Assembly: GCF_051401765.1 (NCBI RefSeq)
Contig: NC_135066.1
Span: 20,439,001-20,503,000 of the forward strand
DNA: 64,000 nucleotides
Reading direction: 5' to 3'
Source of the DNA: Calliopsis andreniformis
Taxonomy: Eukaryota > Arthropoda > Insecta > Hymenoptera > Andrenidae
This document shows positions 46,219-57,100 of this stretch, piece after piece. Both the position numbers and the translations under genes were made by a program. The notes beneath the pieces are model-generated. The model was not told the origin of the DNA, made no database searches, and saw only the letters and a program-made list of their open reading frames with translations. Each line of letters opens with the position of its first letter. Within the stretch, counting starts at the first letter, position 1.

Positions 46219-47613
46219 ACAGCGACGAAACTTAAAGCTTTCTGTGTGCTACCGAAGAAATATATGTCAAGAAAAAGACAGAATTGGGATATTTTTTCTC
46301 ACTTTGACCTTTAAGTACCTATCCATGTACGCAGCCCGCATGGAGAAGTACATTTACAAACCAGGCTCCGATTTAAATCGCTGCCATGCACCTTTTATTC
46401 GTTTTAAAACATTAATTGTAGTTATAAATAGTAACTATTTTAGCATCAAGAATAATGTACATATACATACGTACGACGTTTATATAGTTACCTATACATA
46501 ACTTATATAAGGTGGAACAGATAATATAAGTAATGCCTTAAAATAACATACCAATATGCTAATCCAGACTTGCGGAGAATTTCAACTTTTCACTGTACTT
46601 TCGAAAGAACGGCCTACTGTTACTCGCCACTCAAATCGTTTCGCAGTATGTTGGCTCCTCGTTCAGAACGATTAGGTAAAAATCATAGAATGACTTTCGA
46701 CACATAGAATAAGGGAAACGATCAAGCAATGTTTAAAAAAAACACATCGACAATAGTACCTCCAGGGTGATGCGGAAATATATTGCACTCAAGTTTAATG
46801 TACACTGCCTGATCGTTTCTTGTATTTATACGTGTCAAAAGCTACTTACACTTGTATCCGATTTTCAGCTAGTCGGCCTTGAGCTCTGATCGGTTTAGGT
46901 TTCCGCGAGGAGCTAATATACTGCAAAATGATTCGATTGGCGAGCAACAGTAGGCCGCACTTCCGAAAATATAGCGAAAAGTTAAAACTTTCCGCAAGCT
47001 TGTGCTGAACTAACAATCAGAAAATTCTGCAATTTTACAGATGCACTGAAAGACAGAGATAAACTAAAATGTTTTTATACACTTTGTTGTATCTGTTACG
47101 GTTTACTTTTATAAAGCTTTAAAAATCTGAGATGTTTGTCAAAAATAAATCGTAAATTTAAAAAATAGGTAAAGATCTTGTCAAGATGAAACAATTTCTA
47201 ACGTTTTAACTCGAAAGTCAGATCGCGAAATAACAAAATCACAGCATGAGAAATGACATTAAAGTATGCGATCCTGTGGTTTTGCAGAATAGACACATGT
47301 AGGAAAATCCCATCTGGTACAAGAGTTCGAGGCTTCACGTCCGAGAAAAATCCAAGGATGTAAGCGATACTCTAAGTAACAGGTTGGTTGGTCTTTTAAC
47401 TGTTTAATCCAACAATTAAAAGACAAGTATAGGTTAAATGCTACCCAACCTATTAGGGCATTCTAATTCTGTGATTTTCTGTCACACAAGTACCCTGGCA
47501 GTGCCGAACGATATTTATGATTCGTTCCTATCCCTGGCTGTGTCGTGTCGAGGATGAAAGGCGAAAAAAAAATAGTCGTGAACAGTCCCGATGTATGGCT
47601 CTTTTATGGGACA
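46219..47613 (+). repeat. R2 family, copy B (carries a hAT-type MITE)
   Basis: Same family as 9213-10102. It is split at 46564/47003 by the MITE, and it keeps about 100 bases (about 47137-47243) that copy A lacks. Shared landmarks are ACATTAATTGTAGTT, ATTTTACAGATGCACTGAAA (47033), TATCTGTTACGGTTTACTTT (47089) and GACATTAAAGTATGCGATCC. Non-coding. Confidence 0.8.
46565..47002. mobile_element. hAT-type MITE, 438 bp
   Basis: Ends are CAGACTTGCGGA and, on the minus strand, CAAGCTTGCGGA, and the pairing extends to AACTTTTC. Flanking octamers are TGCTAATC (46557-46564) and TGCTGAAC (47003-47010), while R2 copy A has a single TGCTAAAC at the same point. An 8-bp duplication and CA-starting short inverted ends fit the hAT superfamily. 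No transposase frame is present. Confidence 0.85.
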
Positions 47614-48154
47614 GTATCGTGTTTACTTTTTCTGTACTAATAGTTTAAAGATGCTAAATTCAAAATCGTACCATTATTGCAACAAATAAATACACTCTCT
47701 TATTCAAAACTTTTCTTTTTTCCTTAAATTTGTTGGATGCAAAAATATGTCCACTCATGTACTTATAAGAATTTGTATACCATTTCAACAAGAATACGTT
47801 CTATTAGGTTGCGGATCTTTGCGTAGGTTCAACAAATTTCAATGTAAAGAACTAGACTGTATACATATGAGTAAAATGCAAAAATATACGAAATATAGAA
47901 ATGTAAGTGCATGTTATGCTGTTCTGAAAGTGAAGCAAATTTTTATCCAAGTGGTCATTCCTACAGTTACATGTATGAAGATGTGAATTTGCTTAAATAC
48001 TCATAGTCTGGATATTGCATTAATAAGTTACACAGAAGATCACGAAAGATTCTAGTCGTTATGTGCAACGTCTAGAAAAATGCATTTTCCTCTGCTAAGG
48101 ATCTCTTAAATGTTCAAATTTTTCACTGTCTGACCATTTAGTATTTTTGGACGC

Positions 48155-48385
48155 TCAGAGAGAACCGAATATGTACAAACGATTAGGAACAGGGCAATTT
48201 AAGCGTGTAACGGGCTGAGCCATAAAAGCTAAAAAAGTACTTGCGTTTAACGTTGGTTGTGCAGGCATGCTGGCCACGGGAAGTTCCTCGTTGCCTCGAG
48301 GCAAGACAGTCCCATTCAAAAATAAGCTATCACTGATCTTCCCGAGACCATTTCTACGCTCGTTACTGTTTTTATTTGAGGGCAA
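48155..48385 (-). CDS. Unrecognised 76-codon frame
   Basis: It starts MPSNKNSNERRNGLGKISDS and has ordinary amino-acid composition, in a slightly GC-richer patch. No family, splice partner or second copy was found. It could be chance. Confidence 0.15.
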   Translation of the reverse strand: MPSNKNSNERRNGLGKISDSLFLNGTVLPRGNEELPVASMPAQPTLNASTFLAFMAQPVTRLNCPVPNRLYIFGSL

Positions 48386-48567
48386 AATTTGACTAGAGTG
48401 GTCGCTAATAAACGAAATGCAATTTCTTGTTTTAGCTGGTGTAACTTACACTTATGCGCCTCTTGCTACCAGGCTATTGGCGAAGCAAGAGTTCATTGGA
48501 GGCCGATATTGATGATACTGTGTTGTGTGGGTACAGGTGCGATAGTATACGATATTGTTACGATATA

Positions 48568-49196
48568 CAGGGTATTCCCGGATTAAACGATCAAACTTTA
48601 GATATGAGTTTAAATAGGACTGTAAAACAAACAAATTTTTCCTGTGAAAGTATGTTTGCAAATGCTTCCTTCAAGAAATACTTATTTCTAAAGTTATTAA
48701 GAACTAGGACGGGTTAGCAATGAAATATCTCGGTTCTGAAGATCGAAGGTTACAAATATGTTGCTGTAAAGCACTATAAACAAACCTCGTTTCATTCGTA
48801 CTAAGTAACTATTAGTTCATTGAATACTTCGGTAAACTAGTAAACTTATCAAGCCTCATACATATTCTGCTAATGAATATGTCGATATGGTATAATGTCA
48901 ATCGGCCACTTCTCCTGTCATTGATAGGTGCTAGTCTTCAAACTGGAGATAGTCATTTCGAACAACATATGTAATAATTACAGTTACCTTTAGTAATAAA
49001 AACAACAATTTTTTTTAATAATAAATGTGATAAACCTAAATTATTTTGATGGCAAGTATTACTAAATCCTACAACTGTAGTAGTAAATATCTCTTGAAAG
49101 AAGCATTTACGAGCATGCTTCCAGAGGAAAAATTTGTTTGGTTTACGATCCTAAATTTATATTTAAAGTTTGACCGTTTAAGACAGGAACATCCTC
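48568..49196. mobile_element. Foldback element V with TA duplication
   Basis: The left end CAGGGTATTCCCGGATTAAA pairs with the right end, on minus GAGGATGTTCCTGTCTTAAA, with TA at 48566-48567 and 49197-49198. Pairing continues through TCAAACTTTA, ACAAACAAATTTTTCCTCTG-like sequence, AAATGCTTCCTTCAAG and AAATATTTACTAC-like blocks, about 130 bp per arm with mismatches. The spacer of about 360 bp is AT-rich and non-coding. Confidence 0.75.
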
Positions 49197-49199
49197 TAT

Positions 49200-49980
49200 A
49201 TTTGATGGTATACTTGATGGTATTTCTTTGATCGATTCTTACATATTTCTGTAGCTATAAGGCAAAATGATACAAGTCATTCCAAAAATTTGCATTCATA
49301 ATTTAATGGAAGTTTGCAAATAAGAATTTGTACTTTCAATACTTTTATTAATCTAGTTCTCTTTAGGACTGGTTAAAGGATTTTTTCCCTTTAGTTTTCC
49401 TAGAGTTAAACTATATGACACATGCTATTTTACCGTATAACCATAGATTTAAGTTTTTGGAGCATTAGTTGACTTTTGAAATGAGTATCAACGACTTCTG
49501 AACTCTATCGTGATTCGTAATAGCGCTGCAGTAGTTACTAGCTACACCATTTGCCGAAAGTTTGTAAATCATTTTCAAATTGATGAAACTAGAACTTAGT
49601 TTATAAAATATGGAATTTAAATGATAGGCTCGCCGCAGACAAGCGACTTTCTGATGTGCGATCGTCTTTCCTTATACTTCTAGTTGATAAAAAGTCATTT
49701 TATTTATGTATTTGGTTATAAAATATGTGAAAAAGAAATGTAAAATAGTAAGATAAAAATACAATTACGAAATAAATTTCAATATGAAATAAAAAATGAG
49801 TATAAAGAATAAAACTAATATTAAAGTGAAACGAAAAGGTAAAAACAAATTGAAAATTGTGCCTAACTATTAAAATAAATAAACTATTTATACTACAATT
49901 ATTACATTAACTATTATATTCTGAAACTATAGACTGATTATATAAACAAATAATAAATATCTCGAAATAAATATATTATT
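49200..49980. other. AT-rich sequence, nothing recognised
   Basis: No frame, repeat end or array was seen. Confidence 0.5.
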
Positions 49981-49988
49981 ATAACTCT

Positions 49989-50344
49989 TTAACGAGGATG
50001 ATGATGATGGGTGACGGAAAGTAATAGACTTGACTAAACTTGGTACACGAGACTTGGTTTATTCAAGCGGTATAAAACTCGTGATGTCTGCGTGTCCGCT
50101 CGTTACTGCCTCTCACATCAGACTGCCCTTTTCATATTGACTCACGCACTGACGCATTCTCCACAGTCTACAGTCATTCTCTTCTTTCTCCCCGATTCGC
50201 TTTCACTCTAAACTCTGCGCGACACTTGCTACACACTTCCAAACATCCCCTCAAACCTTATACACTTCGCTACATTCAGTCGTTCATTCCAAATCATAAT
50301 CTAAACAATCGAAACCGACGTGGCATCGGTCTGTTGCCGCCACA
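49989..50344 (-). mobile_element. Solo LTR, copy 2
   Basis: On minus it starts TGTGGCGGCAACAGACCGAT, like the copy at 29300-29692. The two share ACGTGGCA(C/T)CGG(C/T)CTG(T/C), TCACTCTAAACT and CTTCCAAACATCC on the plus strand. AATAAA is present on minus (about 50060). ACTCT flanks both sides (49984-49988, 50345-50349). The 3' end differs in sequence from copy 1, so that boundary is tentative. Confidence 0.65.
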
Positions 50345-50479
50345 ACTCTATTACAACTAAATAATATTATAATAACTAAATATTAAAGTTAAAATCTTGA
50401 GATGTAGAAGTATCAATTTTCTCTCCTCTGGTAATTTATTGAGCAACGATACCAGACTAATCATAAAATTATAGTTAGT

Positions 50480-50998
50480 GACATTAGTATTTAGATTTCT
50501 GTTTTTTGTCTTCTTTCATTCCTTTAATTTTTTCTTCTCTGCTTGCAATAAGTTTTATAAAATTTTCGTTTGTAAATTGTTTTTCTTCCTTTTTCGAGTA
50601 TTTAATATTGTATTATCAATACTCAAAAGTGAATCCCTCAGTGATTCTATTGCTGACTCCGATTCCTCCGTAAAAACGCTTTCATCTATGTCTACTGATA
50701 TTTGCTGGTTACTCAACTCTGCTACTGCCTCAGAGTCTTCATCAGGGACATTTCCGTCGACGTTTCGTGATTCATTTCTTGCCTCAGGTTCTGTATTATT
50801 TTTGACTACTGGAATATCAGAAGGAATACTGCTGTACAGTTGTCTGGATACAAATTGATCATTGTGGAACATCAAAGAATTAAAATATTGCCATGATGAC
50901 CCCTGCATGTTACCTCTAGACATTTTCTTCTGTACCTTCTTTAACCAGTTAGCTGTGGCGTAAAAGATGATATACTTACAAGTTTTACATTTTCCCAT
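50480..50998 (-). pseudogene. MADF-like protein fragment of a dispersed repeat
   Basis: The frame 50998-50555 reads ANWLKKVQKKMSRGNMQGSS then WQYFNSLMFHNDQF, which resembles the end of a MADF (Myb/SANT-like) domain, where a helix with WxxxRxxY is followed by S-x-W-x-y-f-x-x-L-x-F-L. An acidic, Ser-rich stretch follows (DEDSEAVAELSNQ), then KRKKNN. One base off frame it continues FIKLIASREEKIKGMKEDKK to a stop near 50480. MADF genes accompany PIF/Harbinger transposases, but also occur as host regulators. A homologous fragment at 19590-19777 argues for a mobile origin. The first half of the domain is missing or lies in an unseen exon. Confidence 0.4.
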
Positions 50999-51137
50999 AA
51001 TGATTTCCTATTAATTTACTTACAAGCAATAAGAGTAAAAGGATTTTACTTATCTCTTTGTATATGTGGCGAATTATTTCCAAATAGTTTTTCCTCCGGG
51101 TTTGGTCTGGGTTAGGTCTGGGTATATACAAAATAAA

Positions 51138-51212
51138 AGGAGACGTTGCTAAAAATACATTAATTTAATATATTTATTTTCTAACTAGTTATAATAATTA
51201 ATAATTAAATTC
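51138..51212 (+). repeat. Short repeat R5, copy 2
   Basis: It shares ACGTTGCTAAAAATACATT and the following ATTTAATATAT and AT-rich tract with 19270-19345, same orientation. On minus, AATAAA at about 51175 follows the arginine-rich frame 51185-51376. Confidence 0.6.
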
Positions 51213-51565
51213 CACCCTCTCTCTCTTCCCTCCCGTCCTTGTCCTCGGTTGTCGCCGCGACTCCGACCGCGGCTTCTCCCGTACTTCTGTTTACGGACTT
51301 TCTTTTTAAAGTCCCGGAACTGCAATATGAAAAATAGACACATGTTATTCACGAAGTTTACTTCGTTCTTGAACAAAAAATGAATAGATAAATTACTTAG
51401 CGCTTTAGCATAAGACCGCCTACGATCTACGTATCTTTTGTCGCCATACCTCCTCTAAAGCTTGCGCCGACGCCGGAGTCGGGCCTGGAATTCAAACCGT
51501 TGGTCGACAAAGCTCACCTTGTTTGAACTTCAATTGTCATGATTAAAAACGAGTTATACAACAAT
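51185..51565 (-). other. Possible short two-exon transcript, uncertain
   Basis: On minus, an ATG near 51541 runs MTIEVQT to a GTGAGC donor-like site. A TTGCAG acceptor-like site at about 51320 is followed by sequence open in two phases, one giving an Arg/Gly-rich tail (SRGRSRGDNRG), with AATAAA soon after the stop. Everything is permitted but nothing is proven; no family is recognised. Confidence 0.15.
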
Positions 51566-51798
51566 TTAACGTATTTGTTATTAGGGCAACAGAATCTCCT
51601 ACCGAAGGCGACCTTCGGTCGGTTACGTATGCCAACAAACCACGAATCTCGATGATGAGCCAAATGCCAGTTACATAACCGCTTTTTAAACACTTACGGA
51701 ATATATTGCTCAGTCCTCTCCATCTTTTTTTTGTCTACTTCAGCTGGCATAGCAATAAATATGCAATAATAATAGATAAAACGTAAATATATAATGTA

Positions 51799-52820
51799 TT
51801 AGGTGTACAAATAAGTTCGGTGCCTTTTAGCTTGACTTCTGTATTTATTTATAAGAAAATGAAGAATATGTTACTTTTCAAAATAATCCCCATTATTTTC
51901 CACACACTTCTCCCATCTCTCATGTAGCTAGCAAATCCCATTTCGATAAAGAGATGGTGGTTTTGATTCGATAAAGTCACTGATGCTTTTTTCGACTTCC
52001 TCAAAAGATTTGAAGTGAGAATCTACCAAACGGTGTTGTAGCGACCGTAAGAGGTAATAGTCTGAGGGGGCCATATCTGGGGAATATGCTGCATGAGGGA
52101 GAATTTCTCAGCCCAGAGAAGAGGTGACTCCTAGTGTCTCTTTCGCCGTGTGACCGTGTGTTATCATGCAGCAAAATCACCTGCCTGGTTCTACTTTCGG
52201 CCTTTTTCGTTCAATTGCGTCACTCAAATAAATCAATTGTTACTGGTAACGATCAGCCGTCACGGTTCGCCTAGGGTTCAGTAAGTCGTAATATATGACA
52301 CCTTTGAAATCCCATCAAATACTCAGTAACACTTTTTTAGCGCGAATGTTCGGTTTAGCAGTAGATGTTGAAGGTTCAGTGGGATAAACCCACGATTTAC
52401 GCCTTTTGGAATTGTCGTGCAATACTTATTTTTCGCCCTGCACTTTTTTTGGCATTCCATTGCGTTCTATATCAGCAAGATCAAAATTTCCACTACGAAA
52501 TTTTTGGTACCACTTTTTGCACGTTCTATGGGTCACAGTTTTTTCACTTAATGCACTACAAATCATATCAGTAACCTGAGCAGCATTTTTCTTCAGCTGG
52601 AATGCAAAAAGAATGCAATGCCTTACATGCATCTTCTGACGCGCCATGACGCAAACTATTGTTTTTTGAGGTTATGGCCTGAATAGGATAAAGGGATGTA
52701 ATGTGCTCAATAGGTAAAGATTGATACTCTAAAATCCCAATGCGGCGGAAAAATAATTTAATTTAAAACAGAATCATAACTGATTAAATGTAAAGGCACC
52801 GAACTTATTTGTACACCTAA
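51799..52820 (-). mobile_element. mariner element, internally deleted
   Basis: Terminal repeats TTAGGTGTACAAATAAGTTC and their perfect reverse complement continue to CGGTGCCTTT (29 bp). TA flanks both ends (51797-51798, 52821-52822). Length is 1022 bp, against about 1.3 kb for intact mariners. The transposase is on the minus strand and is broken. Perfect ends suggest relatively recent movement, probably using a transposase supplied in trans. Confidence 0.95.
51870..52647 (-). pseudogene. mariner transposase, deleted and frameshifted
   Basis: Residues 1-73 (52647-52426) hold the N-terminal helix-turn-helix region: HCILFAFQLKKNAAQVTDMI, then VTHRTCKKWYQKFRSGNFDL and DIERNGMP. A stop follows. 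Farther on, WWDFKGVIYYDLLNPRRTVT (first catalytic Asp), HDNTRSH (second Asp) and SPDMAPSDYYLLRSLQHRL (third Asp, D34D type) are readable in changing frames. The stretch between the HTH region and the first Asp is largely deleted. No intact product is possible. Confidence 0.85.
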
Positions 52821-52914
52821 TATAAAATCATATTTTTTACGTTAAAAATGAAATGAAAAATAATAGTAAGAAATAATAATTAATTATACTATATATTGCG
52901 ACGCACTCTTTCGG

Positions 52915-54070
52915 TTGTGTTGCGGTCAAGGCCGAGCGGTCGTATAAATTAGGTCTACACGTTTCGCATACCTTGAATTTCTAAAGAGCGCCAGACATCT
53001 TTGGATACCGGCGTGGAACTGCGCCTCTTGTTATTCTACAGCGGTCCGGACTAGTTGCTATTTGCGGAGAGAGGCTGGGACTTTCCAGGCAGAGAGTAAA
53101 GAACGATGATGGGATTTCGAACGGTGCTAACACAGTTCTTATACGCACAATGTCCCGCGATACGTAGTCGCGGGCGAAGTACTCGTTACTCGCGCTGTCG
53201 TTCGCGTTACAAGATGTTTTACGGATCGCGACGAGACTGAAAAGTAGGTTGTCGGCGCGTTTAGGTAACCGCTCACTTGGCCGCGTCTATGAGGGTTTGT
53301 AGCACCCAGGTCGGAGGTATTCCCGTTCACGAAGAACTTTGGTAACCTAACCTCGCAAGTGGCCGCGGACTCAGCTTACATAGTATTTCGCAGGCTATAG
53401 CTAATCTGCACGCGACTTCACCTTCCTCTTACAATACTATCTTTGGGGACCATCAGGAGTCCGATGCTACGTAGCTCTCTTTCAAGAAATTCCTAATTTC
53501 GGATATAAGAAGTAAGGAAGCTCATACCGCACTTATGGTTTCGTCAATGTCTCAGGCAAAAAGGACGAGATCGCTGCTCGCGGCAGGATCTCGCTTTCAT
53601 ACCACTACCCTAATTGGCCTACGCATGTCGCATGTTGCGCGTTTTCGCAGCCAATCCATCAGAGCGGCTGATCGATAATGATCGATAATTGGCAAGAGCC
53701 ACTCTATGGCCTTCCTCGGAGCTTTTCTCGCAATCGTGATCCAGAGACATAGGGACTCTAAGCCTACGGGTTTCCTCCGCAACCACCTACCAGCGATGCT
53801 GCGTCTGTGCCGCATGTGTCCTTATGCCTGCTCTTTGGGGACTTCTCTTCTGGAATTTTGAGCGCGGGGACCCTTCTTGCGTGACATCGACTGGTCAACT
53901 TAACTCGGTGCGTCCCCTGCAACCGTGGTGCAGCCATCCCGTCGGCGTCGTCCTCTGATTCTGCTCGGCGGGCAACGACAGCCTCTTTCTTATCCTTGAG
54001 GCATCGTCTCGCACCCCGGGCGGAGTGATCCTGAAGCGGCGAGTACCAAAGCTAGCGTGTAGTTACAGCC
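52915..54070 (+). repeat. GC-rich repeat family R7, copy 2
   Basis: Second copy of the unit at 21090-22265, same strand, about 70-75% similar by eye. It lies 95 bp beyond the mariner. An A-run at 54119-54127 follows the last recognisable homology and could be a retroposition tail, although copy 1 lacks one. Frames on minus (53139-53330, 53597-53815) are not conserved between copies. Confidence 0.7.
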
Positions 54071-54129
54071 TAAGGCGGAGACTGTTCAGAGACACAGGGA
54101 ATAGTGTTACACGTACAAAAAAAAAAGGA

Positions 54130-57100
54130 ATATTGTTTTGTAATAGCGCTAGATATTATATCGTGCTACTGTCACATACTGGCAACAATATAACTTGATG
54201 TAGCGACTTATAAGTCTGTTTATGTTTATTTTTGTACACCTTGATTTTTTAAAATTGAAATTTAATGTCGCATCAAGCATCTGCAATAGTTATTACTGAT
54301 CAAAAAGTCAGAAAAAGAGAAGAGCAAAAAGTAAAAGTGACAGAAACTTATATTCGCTCATTTGTATGTTTAGATAATATAAAATTAATAAAATGGTTAT
54401 TTAAGCATTTTAGCTTTTCCTCATTACTCATTATCTGGAGAGTAAGTGTAGCCCAAACCTATTGAAATCTATTTTAACTCGAGTCTTTTTCTGGAACAAA
54501 ATCTCGATATATTAACGATGAATTCCAATACAAATTCCTAACTTTACTGGAATTTAAGTCTGCACTACTGTAATAGTTCAAATTGATTATAATAATTGGC
54601 ATTCCACTCTACTAATACTACTAAACATTTCGTCATTGACTGTACAACATTTCTAGCAACTTGTCTGAAATAGTGACTAAAACCAAATTATAAAGACAAA
54701 TTCCTTTTCAACAGAATCTCCAACAAGGCAATCTTCTTCCAAAAAACGAAATTGTTTGAGACTAAATTAAAGTTCACTAATTGTAACATAATTTCGTTTT
54801 TATGTTATTTATTTTTTTCTATTACTAGTAACTATTAGAAGCAATTGATGCAGCATTAAACTCCAACGAGAAAAAAGATCTATAATTTTGATCTTCTTTT
54901 TCCTTTCGCTAACAATTAATATTGAGTTTCAGCAATGCGCAAAATAGTTAAGGGTTGTTAGATGGAAAAGAAAATTTCTGAACGACCCGTGATGCGTAAA
55001 TTGTACGTGAATCGTCAGGCAACTTTATATCTTTCGCAAAGCAACGATCCACATTTTTGGGTCGCCTAATCGAATAAACGCGACGCTACGGTCCCCGCAG
55101 TACAGCAATCAGCAATCCGATTTTCCTGACATTTGTCAATGCAACGTCCGTAAAAGCAATTTTCTATGGCGGGATACTGTTCCGCAGCCGAAGACAGGGA
55201 AAGGAACAGGGGAACAGGGAAAGGAAACGGGACACTGAGCGGACGCGATATGGTCACGTTTTACGGTCACGGGCTGCGGTAATTGTTTTTTTATTGACCG
55301 TAACACCTCTGGCCAAATCGACTACCAGCTTGTCGTTCCATACAGGAACCCGCGAAACTGACTGGTTGACCGGTCATGTCATCCCATGGACACTGTTTTG
55401 TTAATTTCGACTATGTGGATTGCAAATTAGGTGTGGAATGTTTTAGTGTCAAATTAACGGTTTTACAGTTGCTCAAAAATCTGCAGCGTCATCACTATTG
55501 CGCGAAATAAGCTTTCTATGTGTTTTATTAGAAACTTTAAACTTATGTAGTCAAACAATATTACCTACATGAATACGATTTAAGATTGGAATCGTAGTTA
55601 CATACGGGAAACTAGTTTACAAAATGTATTGCAATTTTACAATTCTCTAACTTCATTGTAAAAATCAGCTTTAGCGGTAAATTATTCTGCGCATGTTTTT
55701 AATTATGTTTATAAGAGTTTCTTTGTAGATTCGGCTCCAAAAGTCAATGATGGCATTCAATTCTCACTTCGACGTTCTCACTCAGATCATTGATGCAATT
55801 TTAACAATAATGGGAAATAACATTTTAGAAGTCTATTTTCCCTGTTTCTTCCATAATTGGTTACATTGAGCTTGTACATAATTTGGTGGACAGCAGCTTC
55901 ACTTTTGTATGTGCTTAAATTGTACGTTTTTGTTGTCATAAAAATATTTTATGTGTAAGGATGGAATTTGTTATATAATTTTTAAAATTACAGTTGTATG
56001 AAATATCATGATACTATATTAAAACATACAGTAACTACTTCATTGATATCTTTTGTATTTATATTTAGTAGATGATCATGAATCTTATTTGGCCATTTCC
56101 TTTTTTAAATGTAATTTTTTGTATGTTACTTGTTTCATAATAATGTCAAAAAGTAATTGTTTATAGAAGCAGTACTTATAAAAATTAATAACTTCTTGTT
56201 AAACTTCTGTGATTAATAGATAAAACAACATAAGCAACATCTTCAATAAATACTTATTACATCTGTAACAAGTGTGTAGTACCTATTGCATTTTGTTTTG
56301 ACCAAGGATTCACTGTTCGGTGAGCTACATCTACATACAATTTCGATGGTTTTTATTGTGAAAATTAAATTTTACTTTTTTAGCTCAATATAATATAAAT
56401 GAATAAACCCAAGTTGAAATTAGTTGTTTAATCACAGAATAAAACAAAGCATAAAATTACTTTTTACATTCGGGTTCTCTAAAATGCATTCACGGTCAAA
56501 ATGGAAATACGGAAAAGAAAAGAGAGATAACGTGGGGAACAAAGTGTATTACATTTCTTTTATGCAATAATTTAACTTTAAAACACCTTTTTACATGCAA
56601 AAATCACCGAAAACTGCGTTTAACCATTTAATTGCAAACGAATTTTTTTACCAAAATTGAATAAGTAAAGGAGATTCGTTTACCGTAAAAGAATATATTT
56701 AGTGACTATAATTAAAGTTTATAGAATACGTAGTGACCATAATTATCTTGAACATGCAAATATCTCACCTGGGGCTTCTCCACAGTGAAGCGTGAAAATT
56801 AACAGGGGAAAAACCTACCGATGACCTCATTCCACTGAACACTCATATCAGCTTTTACCCCATCACACTTACGTAGCTTATTCTGTTAAAGTTTCACCTG
56901 GTCGATGTCAGTCCATGTTCAGTTTTATTTCACTCAAAATTTTTGCTGAATATTACTTGATGGAATGATGGAATACAAAAATTGTCAAATTAAATTAATG
57001 CCTACCAATAATTCTGGAATTGCTGAAAAGTACCACATGCGTAATGTAAGTTGTATATTTGATTTATTTTACACGATGTTATTTACATTGTTAAAGCATT

